Below, piece after piece: positions 1-12,649 of a DNA stretch of 64,000 nt. Source of the stretch: Ehretia macrophylla (lineage: Eukaryota > Streptophyta > Magnoliopsida > Boraginales > Ehretiaceae); NCBI GenBank assembly GCA_037974665.1, contig CM075765.1, forward strand, positions 16,797,501 through 16,861,500, read 5' to 3'. The position numbers were made by a program, and so were the translations under genes. Numbering within the stretch: position 1 is the stretch's first letter; each line of letters opens with the position of its first letter. Under the pieces are notes generated by a model. The model saw only the letters and a program-made list of their open reading frames with translations. It was not told the DNA's origin and made no database searches.

Positions 1-3000
1 ATGAGATTCCAAATTGCTGGTTGAACTTGATATGATGAGCTCGCTGCAACAGAGATGGAATGTGAAGCTGAATTCGTGAGATCCTTTGCCACTAAATAGC
101 CTGACTTAACTTAATAAGATCCATTCTTTGTGAGTGGCCAAATAATTTTGTCTTCAACTTCAGAAACAGGAAGGTGGATCTCAAGAATGGCTTTCTCAAT
201 ATGGCTTGGGAACAATGTGTTGATACAGAGAGTATTCCACCTGCCCGAATGAGGATGAATAAGATCATTGACAGTAGTTGGTCCATCAATCTTGAAGCTA
301 GAAAGGTTGGGGAAGCTACGACCCCAGGGGTCTTCCCAGATGTTAACCTTTGAACCATTCCCAATCGACCAAATTGTATTTGAAGTAATGATGTCTCTTC
401 CTTTCAAAATGTTCTTTTAGGTCCATGAAGCACGATGACTTTCTTTAACCTTCCAAAAATTCTCTTTTGAGCAATAGATGCCAAAGAGAGTGGCAGCAGC
501 AAGGCAAGTCGGGTTTGAGATGAGCTTCCAGGCTTGTTTTGTAATGAGAGCTTGGTTGAAACAGTACAAGTCCTTAAAGCCCAATCCTCTACGGCTTTTA
601 GGCTAAGCTAATTCGCTCCATTTAATCCAATGAATACCTCACCTACCTTCTTTATTCCACCAAAAATCTGCAGCCATAGAGGAATGTTTCCTGCAAAAAG
701 ATTTAGGAAAAAGCACGGAAGACAACATATGAAGGGATTGTTTGGAAAACAGCCTTAATAAGGATATCCTTCCCACCTTCTGAAAGGAGAAGGTTTTTCC
801 AACCTTCAAGCTTACTAACACACTTCTCTTGGACCCACTTAAGCGCTTTGGTTTTAGAGTTGCCCCATTCAGAAAGGAGGCCCAAATAAATGCCCAATTT
901 CTTTGATGTTGAGACCCTAAAAAAATATGCAATTCCTTTCTGCAAGCCTTCAGGAACATTATTACTGAAAACACTTGTGGATTTGTTAAGGTTAAGGCTT
1001 TGGCCAGATGCAAAACAATACTGAAACAAGATATCGTGAACAACAAATTAAGGCCTCGCGGTATGATGATTCTAAGAAGAAGACAGAGTCATCCTTGAAA
1101 AAGAGGTGCATCAGGGGGGCAAGCATTAGTAATTTTGTATCCTTGAAGGAGGCCAGTACTAATTTGCCGATCAAAAAGACATGAAAGAGCCTGAGTCGCA
1201 ATGGCAAAAAAGAAAGGTGATAAAGGGACACCTTGCCTTATTCCTCTAGCTGGTTTAAAAGATTCAGGGGGGTGCCATTAACCAGCACTGAGAATGAAAC
1301 TGATGAAACACACTTGAGGATCCAGTTTGTCCAAAGGGGGTGAAAGCCAAGCTTAAGTAGAACTTTTTCCAAGAAGTCCCATTCAAGACTATCATAAGCC
1401 TTACTCATATCTGCCTTCAAGATTGCATGTCCTTTTTTAGTTGTTTTGTTCTTTTTTTGAAGCCAGTAGGCAGCTTCTTGAGCAATAAGGGTATTGTCTT
1501 GTATTGATCTGCCCGAAACAAATGCAGACTGAGTAGGAACAACAATTTTGTTGAGCAAAGGTTGTAACCTGTTTACCAAAGTTTTAGCTAAGTTTTTATA
1601 AATGAAGTTATAACAACTTATGGGTCTCAAATCTGAAACTCTTTGGGGGGTTTTCACTTTAGGAATAAGAGCGATTACCGTTTGGTTGATGGCATGAAGA
1701 TTAGATTCACCTTGTTGAAAACTCTGCCATGCAAGAAGGATATCCTTTTCAATGATGTTCCAGAAATTGTGGAAGAAGTGCCCATTAAAATAATCAGGAC
1801 CTGAAGATTTTCAGCTTTGAGACTCTTGGCAACTAGCCAAATTTCGTCTGACATGAAGGGTTGAATAAGGGCTTGATTCTCATCATCTGAAATAACAGGG
1901 TTATTGCATTCTAACACAGGGATGATGTTTCTATTACCAATAGAACAATATAAATCCTTGAAATAGGCTTTAATCATACCTTTAATGATTTTCTGATTTT
2001 TAGTCCAAGCTGTTTCACTATTTTGAAGTCTCAAAATTTTGTTGTCTCACCGTCTCATTTTTGTTGAAGAGTGGAAAAACTCTGTGTTGCAGTCCCCTGC
2101 TTTCAACCATTTCACCTTTGCCCTGGCAGCCCAATAATATTCTTCGCAATCCCAGATAGTCTCAATTTCCTTTGAGACTCTTTTAAACTCTTCGAAAATG
2201 AAATCTGTAAGTGGTCCCTTGGTCAATTGCTCAAGTTGTTTCTTCAAGGTAGAAATCAGCTTTTTATTATTTCCAAATGTGGTTTTGTTCCAACGTTTGA
2301 GGCCATTCTTGCATCTGGACAGTTTCTTTTTAACAACTCGCACTTTGCTACCTTTATTTGGTGAGGACCAGTTGGCTTCAACAATATCTTTGCAGTCAGG
2401 GTTCTCCAGCCAATAAGATTCAAAGTGGAATCTCTTTGACTGAGAATGGCAAAAACCAATATTCAAAGAGAGAATCAAAGGAAAATGATCAGAACCTATT
2501 GGGGGAAGAACCGAGACCCATGCTTCAGGGAAGAGCACGATCAATCTTTTGAAGAATGAGTTGGTCACCTTCTCGGCGATTGATCCAGGTGAAAGCACAT
2601 CCTTTAGAAGCAAATCCACCATATCCTTCGACTGCTTCAAATTTCCACCCGACTTCTCATCTTGGCTTTTGATACTATTGAAGTCACCCATAAAGATATG
2701 AGGTTGATCAGAATCTTCTTGAGATGCAAAAATGTATTCTTACAGTTTAGCCATATCTGTGCTGTTAGGAAAACCATAGACAAAAGAAAAGTCCCAACTA
2801 GACTGGGATTGAGGGTTAATTCTAATACGAATAAACTGGCGATCAAAGCAAATAAGTTCAACATCCAAATCCTTTAAACACAAAAGAGCTAATCCACCTG
2901 AAAGTCCAAAGGGATCAACAATGAGGACTGGTTTGAAATTTATTCTTCGAGCTATGTGCTACAATTTATTAGACTTCATCTTGGTTTCGGAAAGATCAAT

Positions 3001-3093
3001 GATGGAAGGCCTTTCTTGAGAGATGAGCTCTCTCAGATTCCGAATTGTCAGGGCAGGACCTAATCCCTGACAATTCCAAGCAAGAATCTTCAT
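1..3093 (-). pseudogene. LINE ORF2 (endonuclease-reverse transcriptase), broken and cut by window edge
   Basis: The start at 3093 gives an endonuclease opening 'MKILAWNCQGLG', then an 'SETK' motif, 'MGDFNS' near 2690 and the closing 'GSDHFPLILSL' near 2470-2500, so most EEP landmarks remain. TAG codons interrupt it after 'KSNKL' and after 'DMAKL'. The reverse transcriptase follows at about 1660-700: 'LRPISCYNFIYK', 'SAFVSGRSIQDN', catalytic 'LKADMSKAYDSLEW', 'GIRQGVPLSPFFF'. The usual Y/F-A-D-D box reads 'LFFKDDSVFF' around 1080-1110, with Lys for Ala. A frameshift lies near 1800 and another just before the FKDD box. The zf-RVT region ('NGSKVNIWEDPW') is at 111-407. Confidence 0.88.
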
Positions 3094-4634
3094 TGGTCTG
3101 CGAGGGGCTGTATAAGGACAGCACCCGGAACCTTTGAATTTGGACTAAGGGAGTGAGCATGATATTTTGACGAACTGTCATCACCTTTGAGTCTTTTGTT
3201 CTTGATTTGGTTTGATGCGAGAATGTTTGTTGCAGAATTAGAATTGAGCTCGTAGGTAACTGGAATTTCCACCAGCTCAGAATTTTTAAGGTTGCTGGTG
3301 ATTGGCAGGCAGGAGCTGTTTGCGGTTTTAGCTTCATCTAACACACGGCTTTTCTTTTGGATATGTTTATCCCTATCGGTGACGGGCCAGTTGTTGTATA
3401 TTGGGTTTGGTTTTGGGCAGTGGTTTGGGAAGAGTTTTGATTTGGTGGACACTTGGGCTTCAAATTAAGGGTTGTTTGTGCTGATGGATTGGTTCTGATA
3501 TGACTGGTAAGTGGGCCCAATGATGTGGGGAGGATTGTTGTTGAGGTATGGTTTGAGGAACAGGCTTTACCGTTGACAGACTCAGGCTTGTTTGAAACTG
3601 TGTTATCGAGCCTTGTGATGGGCTCAAAGTTGTTGACAAAAATCTGGGTCAAGATCATTTGGGTCACAGTTAAGGTTTGACTGTGATGGCTCACTGCACC
3701 CTTCGAAATCAGTATCAGCTTTTATCAACCTTGTCACGTGAGTTCATGCTTGAGGTTGATTTGCAATGTTTTGTCTAGAGACATGTTCACACGCCTGGTG
3801 TTGAGCTTCGTTGATTTGATTAGCATTTTGTTCACGCGCCTGGTTTCTACCGTCCTGATCTTGGTTGTTTCGGCCTTCCAATGGTCGCACTCGCCTGTCC
3901 TTGGTTGGTGGTGCTCTTGTCCAAGCTCCCAATTTTGTAAGATCAACTCTTTCTATGTTGAAGGTTTCATCAGGCCTTCTAACTTTACAAAATTTCATAT
4001 CATGACCCAGGAGCCCACATTTGATGCAAAACTCGCTGAGTTTTTCATACTTGAAGTTGATCCATGCATGAGGAAGGTTAGTTCTTGGCATAGGAAGTCT
4101 TGGTAGCAAGGGATTTCTGACATCCCATTTGATTCTGATTCAATGCCATCTCTGAAAAGTGTCTTCCCCAACAATATCTACATATTCAAGAGGACCCAAT
4201 CTTTCACTTATTCTTCTGGCGTTTTCCACTGTGACAAAGCGGGGAGGAAACCTATGAACTTGTACCCAGAAATTAGTAGTATCCAGATCGAGGTCCTCAT
4301 CTTTGCATTCATCTTCCCAGGTTTGCAATAGCATGTGACTGCCTTGGATGGCCCATGGTCTATAGTTCCATGCCTTGATTTTGTCGCCTTCTGTTCTAAA
4401 TGTGAGGAGAAAAATGTTGTTTTTAAGAGTACTGACCTCCACATTATTTTTGAGGCCCCAATTTTTTATCACTGTTTGGATTGACCCAGACAGTATAACT
4501 CTATCAGAGATCACTTGACCCACTAGGACAAAATTCGCCTGGTGTTGAAAGTTTGGATCGTCATCTGGCACAAGAAGGATAAGGGTTTGACCTCCAATTT
4601 CAGCAGGTGCATCTGGTGTGGACCTTGGGTTCAT
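3090..4634 (-). pseudogene. LINE ORF1 (gag-like, DUF4283 plus zinc knuckle), broken
   Basis: Nucleic-acid-binding ORF1 of the LINE. Translation from the ATG at 4634 gives about 164 residues of DUF4283-like protein (a 'FLLTFRTEGDKIKAWNYRPW' stretch is visible). A TGA at 4140-4142 interrupts it, but the same frame continues ('IRIKWDVRNP', then a zinc knuckle C-X2-C-X4-H-X4-C, CIKCGLLGHDMKFC, near 4010-4040). Beyond about 3744 the frame shifts at least twice through a low-complexity Ser/Thr/Asn/Pro-rich tail. The tail ends with a TGA that overlaps the ORF2 start codon as ATGA at 3090-3093. The family role is RNA chaperone and RNP formation; this copy cannot make full-length protein. Confidence 0.85.
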
Positions 4635-4846
4635 GGTACGAGAGAGGGTGATATCTGAGGGAATATTAAATATGGGGAGTTAATAAGCAATGAATGCAGA
4701 GTGATAAACTTGATAATTGTTGAAAAGGGGTAAATGAGAGCGGAAAGAGAAAATCACAAACGGATGGTGTTGAGAACAAACAGGTGGGTTCCAGTGGTTC
4801 AAGGAAACTTTTTGGTAGGTGAAATGGTTTTTCTGGTTTTGCCTTA

Positions 4847-5240
4847 GACCAACTCCAACAGCTTCTTTATTTTGTTTTTCTACATGTAGAGATTTTGAAT
4901 AATTTCTCTATATTTATATATTTTCTATTTTAGTTTTACTCCAATAGCTTCTCTATATTACTCAATCTCTGTTTTTAGAGAATTTCTATTTCAATTTAGC
5001 TCCAGCATCTTCTCTATTTCAGTTTCATTCCAACAACTTCTCTACATTTACTCAATCTTTATTTTTAGAGAATTTGTAGATGATCTCTACATGTGGAGAT
5101 GTTAAATTCAATTGTAGAGATTCTCTACAAGTTCTCTACATTATAGAAAATTTGTAAAGATGCTGCTGAAGACAAAAGTCTCTAAAAACATCTCTACATA
5201 TAAAGATTTTGACATTTTACATATGCTGCTGGAGTTGGCC
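4847..5240. mobile_element. MITE, PIF/Harbinger-like, inside LINE leader
   Basis: A 394-bp AT-rich element with ends GACCAACTCCAACAGC (left) and GCTGCTGGAGTTGGCC (right), which are inverted copies with two mismatches. It is flanked by TTA on both sides (4844-4846 and 5241-5243), the 3-bp duplication typical of PIF/Harbinger MITEs. The interior is made of inverted 'ttctctacat' type repeats. No ORF. Confidence 0.75.
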
Positions 5241-5336
5241 TTAGTGGTTACAGTGGTTTTGAGGGCTTTGAGGGTTTAGAAGGTTGTAGAGAGAGAAACT
5301 TTCCATCTCACTCGAGGAGGTTAGACTTTTACATCT

Positions 5337-5684
5337 TGTTTGAATTGGGTAAAATTATAAAAGAAATATTTATAAATGATTATATTTATTATTTGTGTGG
5401 ATTGAAAAGGAAATGAAAAGAAAAAATAAATTTTATAAAAAAAATAACATGTTTATCATTTTTTAAAGGTATAATTAGAATAAATAGAATGACAATATAG
5501 ACATTGTGTAATAAATGAATTGAAACCACCTTAATTTGGGGTGATTGCAAAATCATCCCGTTAAATAATTTTACAAATCACTCCCAATCACCTCATTTCC
5601 AAAATCCTCAAATCTAAACAAGTACAAAAATTAAAAATCACTTTAAATTAAATCATTTCCCTCCAAATCTCCCAATCTAAACAA
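5337..5684. mobile_element. Short TIR element (MITE)
   Basis: Ends TTGTTTGAATTGGG and CCCAATCTAAACAA are inverted copies (12 of 14 match) around a non-coding AT-rich core. The ends resemble those of the MITE at 22178-22660. A target duplication was not resolved. Confidence 0.5.
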
Positions 5685-6397
5685 ACCCTAGGTGCATGAG
5701 ATGCCAGCCCGACTATGCTTGTGGTTTGGCACTGTTAATTCTGACATTACAAAGTCTGAAAAGCTGAGGTTGGATAATTTAAATTGATTGGAGTTTCTTT
5801 CGACCACAAAAAAACAAAAAAACAAAAAAAGACTGAAAAGGAAATATAATATTTATAAATAGTATACTTTATACACATTATTTGTGAAATTGGCTACTTC
5901 AAAAATAAGTGACGAACATTATTGCACGCCCGTACTAGATACATGTAAGAAAGAATGTGTACTATTTTAATTAACCCATCAACTTTGACCCAAAAACAAA
6001 AAGAAATGGTATACGATTTTCTGCCTAATTTAGCTTTTTACTTGTTCGCCCGTCACTGGTGCTGGGGCTTTTCGTTGCATGTAGGGCAAGAAATTAGTTT
6101 ATTTTTTGTTCATAAGGAAACTCAACTGGTGTGACCAAAAAAAAAAAAAAACTCAATTGATAAAATTTAATAATCGATAATTTAATCAAATTTAATTATT
6201 AATTAATAAATTTTAAATATAAAGATACGTCTTTTAATACATGCATCAATTTAATCAAAACTTTCAATCCATAATTAAGAGCGTGAATCAAATTTAAAAA
6301 TATATCACACTAAGACACACTCTTACCGTTTGGACGTCATGGGACTACAAGAAATTAGTTTATTATTTACACTCGTAGGTGGTCATGTGTTGGCACT
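5685..6397. other. Gene-free upstream region of the MATE gene
   Basis: AT-rich DNA with A-runs near 5808-5830 and 6137-6150. No ORF with coding character and no repeat with clear ends was seen. The part closest to the gene is presumably its promoter. Confidence 0.5.
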
Positions 6398-6403
6398 TAT
6401 ATA
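6398..6403 (+). promoter_or_regulatory. Putative TATA box of MATE copy A
   Basis: TATATA lies 90 bp upstream of the ATG at 6493. A C/T-rich stretch at about 6425-6480 follows, as in many plant 5' leaders. Position and composition are the only evidence. Confidence 0.45.
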
Positions 6404-6492
6404 CAGTGTTTTAATTTCTATTGATCTCATCATCGTCCTTCATCATCCACTTCTCTCTCGATCTCTCTATCCATACTTGACCCCCTGCAGCA

Positions 6493-9400
6493 ATGGAGGA
6501 TGCTAATCATCCCCTTCTAACCACTAGAGATGATGATAATGCACTAAACTCTCATAACAAATCGAGCAGATCTTTCACTTCCACTTTCAGTGGGGGTGAA
6601 GATGATATCAAGCAGATCGATGGCTTCAGCGATTTCATCAGAAATTTCAATATTGAGTCCGTGAAGCTTTGGTACCTTGCTGGTCCAGCCATCTTTACCG
6701 TGCTATGTCAATACTCCATGGGGGCCATAAATCAAATCTTTGCAGGCCATGTTGGAACCCTTGAACTTGCAGCTATTTCAGTTCAAAACTCTGTTATCGC
6801 TGGATTTGCTTATGGCCTCATGGTATAATAACTGCACGCCATTTTAATTTAAAACACACATGATTTTACATTTTATTTCCCTTTTCTTTTATTATGTTAT
6901 ATATCTCACTTAAGATCATTGATTTATTTGTGACAGTTGGGCATGGGAAGTGCGCTAGAGACACTTTGTGGACAAGCTTATGGAGCTGGACAGCTTAATA
7001 TGCTAGGCATTTACATGCAAAGATCATGGATTATTCTGCTCACTACAGCGATACCAATAATGTTTATGTACATATTTGCAGCGCCAGTATTGAGATTAAT
7101 TGGTCAAAATCCTGATATATCAAAATGGGCAGGCATCTATTCAATTTGGATGATCCCACAGATATTTGCTTACGCGTTGAATTTTCCCATCCAGAAGTTT
7201 CTACAAGCTCAGAGCAAAATTATGGCGATGGCTGTGATATCTGCAGTGGCAGTAGTGCTCCAAATTGTCTTCAGCTGGTTCTTGATGTTGAAATTGGGCT
7301 GGGGGATAGCGGGTGGAGCCGTCGTGCTAAACGTAGCATGGAGGTTTATAGTCATTGGCCAACTGCTTTATATTTTCAGAGGGACATGTGGTGACGCATG
7401 GTCTGGTTTTTCTTGAAAAGCTTTTCAAAATCTGTGGGGATTTGTCAGGTTATCTCTTGCATCAGCCATAATGCTTTGGTGAGTTCCGGAATTAACAGTC
7501 ATTACTTAATATCATAATATTATAAGTACAATAATTATTATGAACAGTATAGGTGGGGGGACTACCCACTTACTCAAACCTCATTTTTTAAATCTAAAAA
7601 TTAGATAAATAATAATTAAATAGTGACTTAAAGGTTTTGAGTTTTAACTACTGTATTAACCAGGATAATATCAAAAAAAAATATCATTTTTCTATAATCT
7701 TTTATGACAAAATCCCAACAAATGAAAACTACATACATCTAACAATTAAGTCCTTATTAAGAAAGCATAGAAAAGAAAAAAGAAAAAAGAAAAAAATTAG
7801 AAAGGAACCATAACAAAAATCTACCCTAAAAGAAGAGATAGAAGCTTTCAAATATGAAATGAACTTTCAGCATTTGACAGAAGATATTTCTTTTCTTTTC
7901 GCCTCAAATACTTTGTTTTAATTTTCCTTTTTTTTTTTTGATAAATTATTATTTTTTACACTTTGGTTATTTTTCTTTATTGGAATCTAAATCGTAAGCA
8001 AAAGCTTGAGTTTTGATGTGACCACGATGCCCTTAGTCATAAATCCTGTATGGGTGTTGGATAATGATTTTTCCAAATTCATGCAGCCTTGAAATATGGT
8101 ACTACACAGCGTTGGTTTTATTTGCTGGTTACTTGAAGAATGCAGAGATTTCAGTTAGTGCTTTCTCCATATGGTAAGCTCCATTGTCCTGAAGTATTAT
8201 TTTGACCTACAACAATTCATGCCACTTTTAGATTATTAAGAAAACAAAAATATTTTTAACATGTATGGCTGGATTATATTTTTCAAAATATTAAAATTCT
8301 AATTTTAGTAATAGAAATTCAAAACTTATTTTTATTTTGTGGGGGCCAAATACTAAGATTTTATCATTTAATACACCATTTTTTTTTAAAAAAAACTATT
8401 TTTTCCGAAGTTCGTATTTGAAAATTGCTATTGTTTTTCTTTTGCTATTTGCCTGCAGCGCGACCGTACTAGGGTGGACAGTGAGCTTATCTTTTGGATT
8501 CAATGCAGCGATAAGGTTTGTAACCCAAAAAATCTTTGAAAATTAAATTCTAGCTAGATTTTACAACCAATATAAAAACAGAAATTAAATATATATATAT
8601 ATGCCTTGTGAAATTTGCAGCGTAAGGGTATCAAATGAATTGGGAGCAGGTCACCCAAGAAAAGCAAAATTCTCAGTGGTTGTGGTCACAATTACTGCAC
8701 TTATATGTGGTCTCTTACTTGCACTTGTTTTTTTTGTTGCTCGAGAGCAATACCCAACTTTATTTTCGGATAGTAAAGAAGTCCAAAAGGTTGTATATGA
8801 CCTTACACCTTTCCTATGTCTTAGCATTATCATTAACGTTCTTCAACCTACTCTCTCACGTTAGTAAATTAATTCATTATATATTGTTGTGATGAGTCCC
8901 GAGATTATGAGAAAAAATGGGCTTTAACACACATGTGTGACGTACGGGCCCTGAGAATCTAAGAAAACATGAGTCTTAACACACGTGTAGAACTCAACTA
9001 TTGACCTAAAAACTTTAGTGTCCATTTCTTCTCAGATTAATTCTTAAAACTCGCCACAACCTATATATATAGAATTTCAAGCATTTAAACTTTCTCTATC
9101 AACAAGCTAAATCAGAGGGTTAATAAATTGTAAAATTTAGGAGTCGCGATTGGAGCTGGGTGGCAAGCATATGTGGCATATGTGAATATAGTTTGCTACT
9201 ATGTTTTTGGTCTTCCTTTAGGGCTGACTCTAGGCTATGTAATCGACTTGAGTGCTAAGGTATTTACATGTTCTCTACATCTTGTTCATTGTCTCATAAT
9301 TGCTTCAGTATGATTTAGACTTCTCCATTAGATTATTTAACGTCGTGCTATTTTTATTGCTCCTAGATCAACCACAAAAATAATTAGCTGTATTTATTGA

Positions 9401-9903
9401 TTTTTTAATTAAACTTAAACTTTTATGTTAGTTAAGGGAGAGAAGACGGAAAAACGAAGAGAGACAAAAGTTAATAAAAGAAGATAGAGAACAAATAAAA
9501 TTAAATTAACAAAAGAAGAGAGAAATCAAATAAACTTATTTAGAAGGAAACATTCAGTATTACTCTTCGGCATATAAGTGTCTTGACTTAAATCTAAATG
9601 TTTGACCTTGATTCTTGGTACAAGCTGATTAATAGATGTTGATGTTTTGCAGGGCATATGGGTTGGCATGTTGTCAGGAACAACAATTCAAACGTCTGTG
9701 TTGGTTTGGATGATATACAAAACAAATTGGAACCAAGAGGTACACTATTTAGCCAATAAGCATATCGACAACTGAGTTATATAAAATCCCCACACAAATT
9801 AATTTTCTCGGCACTATTATTACACTGATTTATGGGAAAAGGTTTTATAAGTAGTTTAATATTGCAGGCTTCCGTTGCTGGTGACAGAATAAAACAATGG
9901 TGA
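6493..9903 (+). pseudogene. MATE (DETOXIFICATION) efflux transporter, copy A, with one in-frame stop
   Basis: Multidrug and toxic compound extrusion family, a proton-coupled membrane antiporter for organic solutes. Exons with GT-AG introns: 6493-6822, 6937-7478, 8087-8173, 8459-8515, 8621-8859, 9141-9259, 9653-9739, 9868-9903. They sum to 1497 nt, or 498 codons plus stop, the usual plant DTX length. Landmarks are a hydrophilic N-terminus of about 55 residues, 'GMGSALETLCGQAYGAGQ', 'IPQIFAYALNFPIQKFLQAQ', 'VRVSNELGAGHPRKA' and 'GVAIGAGWQ'-like and 'GIWVGML' segments. By recall it is closest to the Arabidopsis DTX29-DTX35 group. The break is TGA at 7414-7416 (codon 270) where relatives and context expect Trp. 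Exon 5 ends in C before GTTAGT, whereas copy B has G. It could be a true null allele or a base error; the family call is firm, the substrate unknown. Confidence 0.88.
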
Positions 9904-12649
9904 GGAGAAACGAAAACAGATGCAGTTGATGCACATAGCATTAGTTGAAAGGAACTATATATATATATACCAAAACGTACAGCTTTCCCGTTTAAGATGT
10001 TATTGTTCTTCTTTTTCCTGTTTGGTTTTAACATGAGCTTAACGATGTATTTTTAAGGCTAGTATCTCTCTGTTATTGGTTTTTGACCCACCTCTTGTAT
10101 TTTCATAAACCTTTGTGAAAAAAAAAAAAAAACAAGGAAGATGTGAAATGTGTTGTTTATAAATATGTAGGTAAAGGCTCCTCTACACAACTTTAGCATG
10201 AGCTTACATGTAATATCGATGTCCGTAATGTTTGTCTACAGCTTTTCTCTATCATTGATAGTTAAGACTTTTAACCTTTTTTTTTTCTTACCCCATGAGA
10301 TTGGAGCCCTGATATTTTAACTGTTAAGGAGAATAACCTACCACTAATCTATTCCTGAATTTATAGTTAGCTAGAGTTAAGACTTTTAACTTGAGGATAA
10401 TGACTTGCAAGAGTTGGAGATTGAGATAAGTGGGGCTATTTTTTAGTCTCTCTTAATTGCTCATGTGTCTCTTACATCTATCAAGTATTATAGTGCCATT
10501 ATTAAGCTTCTCATTGTTGTTATTGAATCTTATTAATTGTGTCAACCTGGTTGTTGTAATATGCCCATTCAGTTTTTATTCTCTTCTTTGGCTTCACGAA
10601 TTTGAGAAAGAAAATTGAATTCCAATTATTTGTACTATCACGCGTGAAGGGTGCATGGGCCCTGATTTAATCACACTAATTTGAGAATGTTTTGTTGATT
10701 GGTATCTAATTGAAGTGGAGAGTGATGATTCGACGCAGCTTGCGATGGCCCGCCCCAAGCAGATCCATTATTTGTGTCAATGAAGGCGCAGACTGATCAA
10801 GCTGGGCTGCCTCAATTAAATCTGACCCCAAAGTAACATCAACATCAATAGGATTGTCTGAGGATTGCCCAAGTGGCAATAGGATTTACATAGCATTGTT
10901 CACTTGTCCATTTCCTTAGAAAAATTCTGCAAATCGTTCAACATTCCAGACTGAAGATATAGATCTTACACTGACATGTAAGTTTACATACTAGACTAAC
11001 GGTGTGGAATACCCGGATGTTTTTAAACCTATTCCATTTCTTTATTGTTCGTTTTATAGGTAGCAAAGTGTAACTCACGTTTGAGAAGAAAAGATAGTGA
11101 TCAAGATATTACGTTTTGTGGTTTTGAGTTGTCTAGAATGCTTAAGTAGTTGAGTGCTAAGGCACAAGGCACTTGCGCTCTTGAGATTGACACTAGCAAA
11201 TTCTCGAGGGCATGACAAATGCTATATGCTCATCACCATGTTTCTTATCTTTCTCTATTTAGTTGAAAACCTCGATGATTTGTCGTTCTTAACATTTTAT
11301 GTTTTTATACCATTAATATTAAATAAATGATATTTGTTTTCCACATTAGTTTGAAGAAAATGGACAAATCCACTATAAAATAGACAAATGATTCTCATCA
11401 CACTTGCAGGAAATTCTGTAATTTGGCAAGGCCTGACGGATAATCCGTTGTTGTAATAAGAAGTTGTGACTTAAAACTTTAACTTCTATTTTTACTGTAA
11501 ATTTTTTTAAAAAAAACAGTCCTTGATTCATGAAGCACAGATATTGTCACAAGTTATGAGTCAAAATAAGTGATATAAAAAAAAAAAAAGTAAAGGGTCG
11601 AGTTATGATCTAAGAGTTATGACAACTCGAAAAAAAAAAAAAGTTATGATCTAAGAGTGGGACATGAAGCACACATATTGTCTGAAAAGTTAATGTTTTA
11701 GTGGAAGCCACTTGAACTGTAGTTTTATGATCATCATCATACTATGTAGTATCACATTCTTCATAGTTTTTTCCTTTTCAGATCTTTCATCATAGCCTTA
11801 TCAATGACAAAAAAACAATCATAGCCTTATCACAAGTAAAAGGACAGATGGATAGAACAATTGGCCATGACAATGAGTGTTCATCATTAATGGAGAAAGG
11901 TAAAGTGCAGGGTCGGCATATCACATAATGGGGAGTATCGTATGAATAGTTGTCATTGTTTGTCCAAAATTTATTTTAGTCCCCATTATTTTAAAAAATT
12001 AAAAAAAGTTCTCAATATTTTCAAAACAAATCAAATAAGTTTTCAATGTTAAAAACCCAGTTAAAACTAACTGAATAATGGTCACGTACATGTCACATGA
12101 CCAGTAGTTAGAGGGTAGTTTCGTCAAATTGTAATAATATTTAATTAAGTCCCTAATGTATTGATAAACATTCAATTTACTCCTCATTATTTTACCAAGA
12201 TTCTTTTTAGTCCCTATTATTTGAACATGATTCAATTTAGTCATGTTCAAAACCATCGGTTGCAAGAGAAACGCCTTTGAGTTTGATTGCTTGAAACAAC
12301 CTCCCACGTCAATTTGGGTATTTTCGCGATATGGAATTGGGTCGCAACGTTAGAGGATATTGGCAACAACTAATCTTTGGTCAACTTTCAGACTATTGCA
12401 AGCACTGATACCATCTTGGACATGCAAAGGAGAATTGTATTTTGCTTCATCCAACTAAAAGTAATTTTTTTTTTCTCATTGTCATCATCATAATTATCAT
12501 CCAGCTAAAAGTATGATACAAAAAGGTGGAGAAGAACAAAAAAACATAAAGACACTGTCAACAATTTAGAAAAATAGCAAGTTTACCAAAGATGATGAAC
12601 GAGATAATAGCAAAGATTAAGAAGCAGAAGGGGATGATGGAATTACAGT
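9904..12649. other. 3' flank of MATE copy A, gene-free
   Basis: A 3' untranslated region and intergenic DNA, matched in large part by 54770-57650 in copy B. It has several A-runs and short low-complexity tracts. No coding region was recognised. Confidence 0.5.

Larger units (their letters stand above)
1..5330 (-). mobile_element. L1-type LINE retrotransposon, 3' end beyond window
   Basis: A plant L1-clade non-LTR element read on the minus strand. It runs from a 5' leader near 5330, through ORF1 (3090-4634) and ORF2 (1-3093), to the window edge. Domain order is the usual one: DUF4283-like region, CCHC zinc knuckle, endonuclease/exonuclease/phosphatase domain, reverse transcriptase, and a zf-RVT region near 111-407. 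The RNase H domain and poly-A tail would lie left of base 1. Several stops and frameshifts make it inactive. The leader seems to be split by a MITE at 4847-5240; the exact 5' end is not certain. Confidence 0.9.

Noticed and set aside
6493..6828. Short separate gene ending at 6828
   Set aside because: The apparent stop lies in an intron; splicing at 6822|6823 joins it to the MATE exon 2.
7125..7394. Plus-strand 89-codon frame inside MATE exon 2
   Set aside because: A shadow of the true MATE frame.
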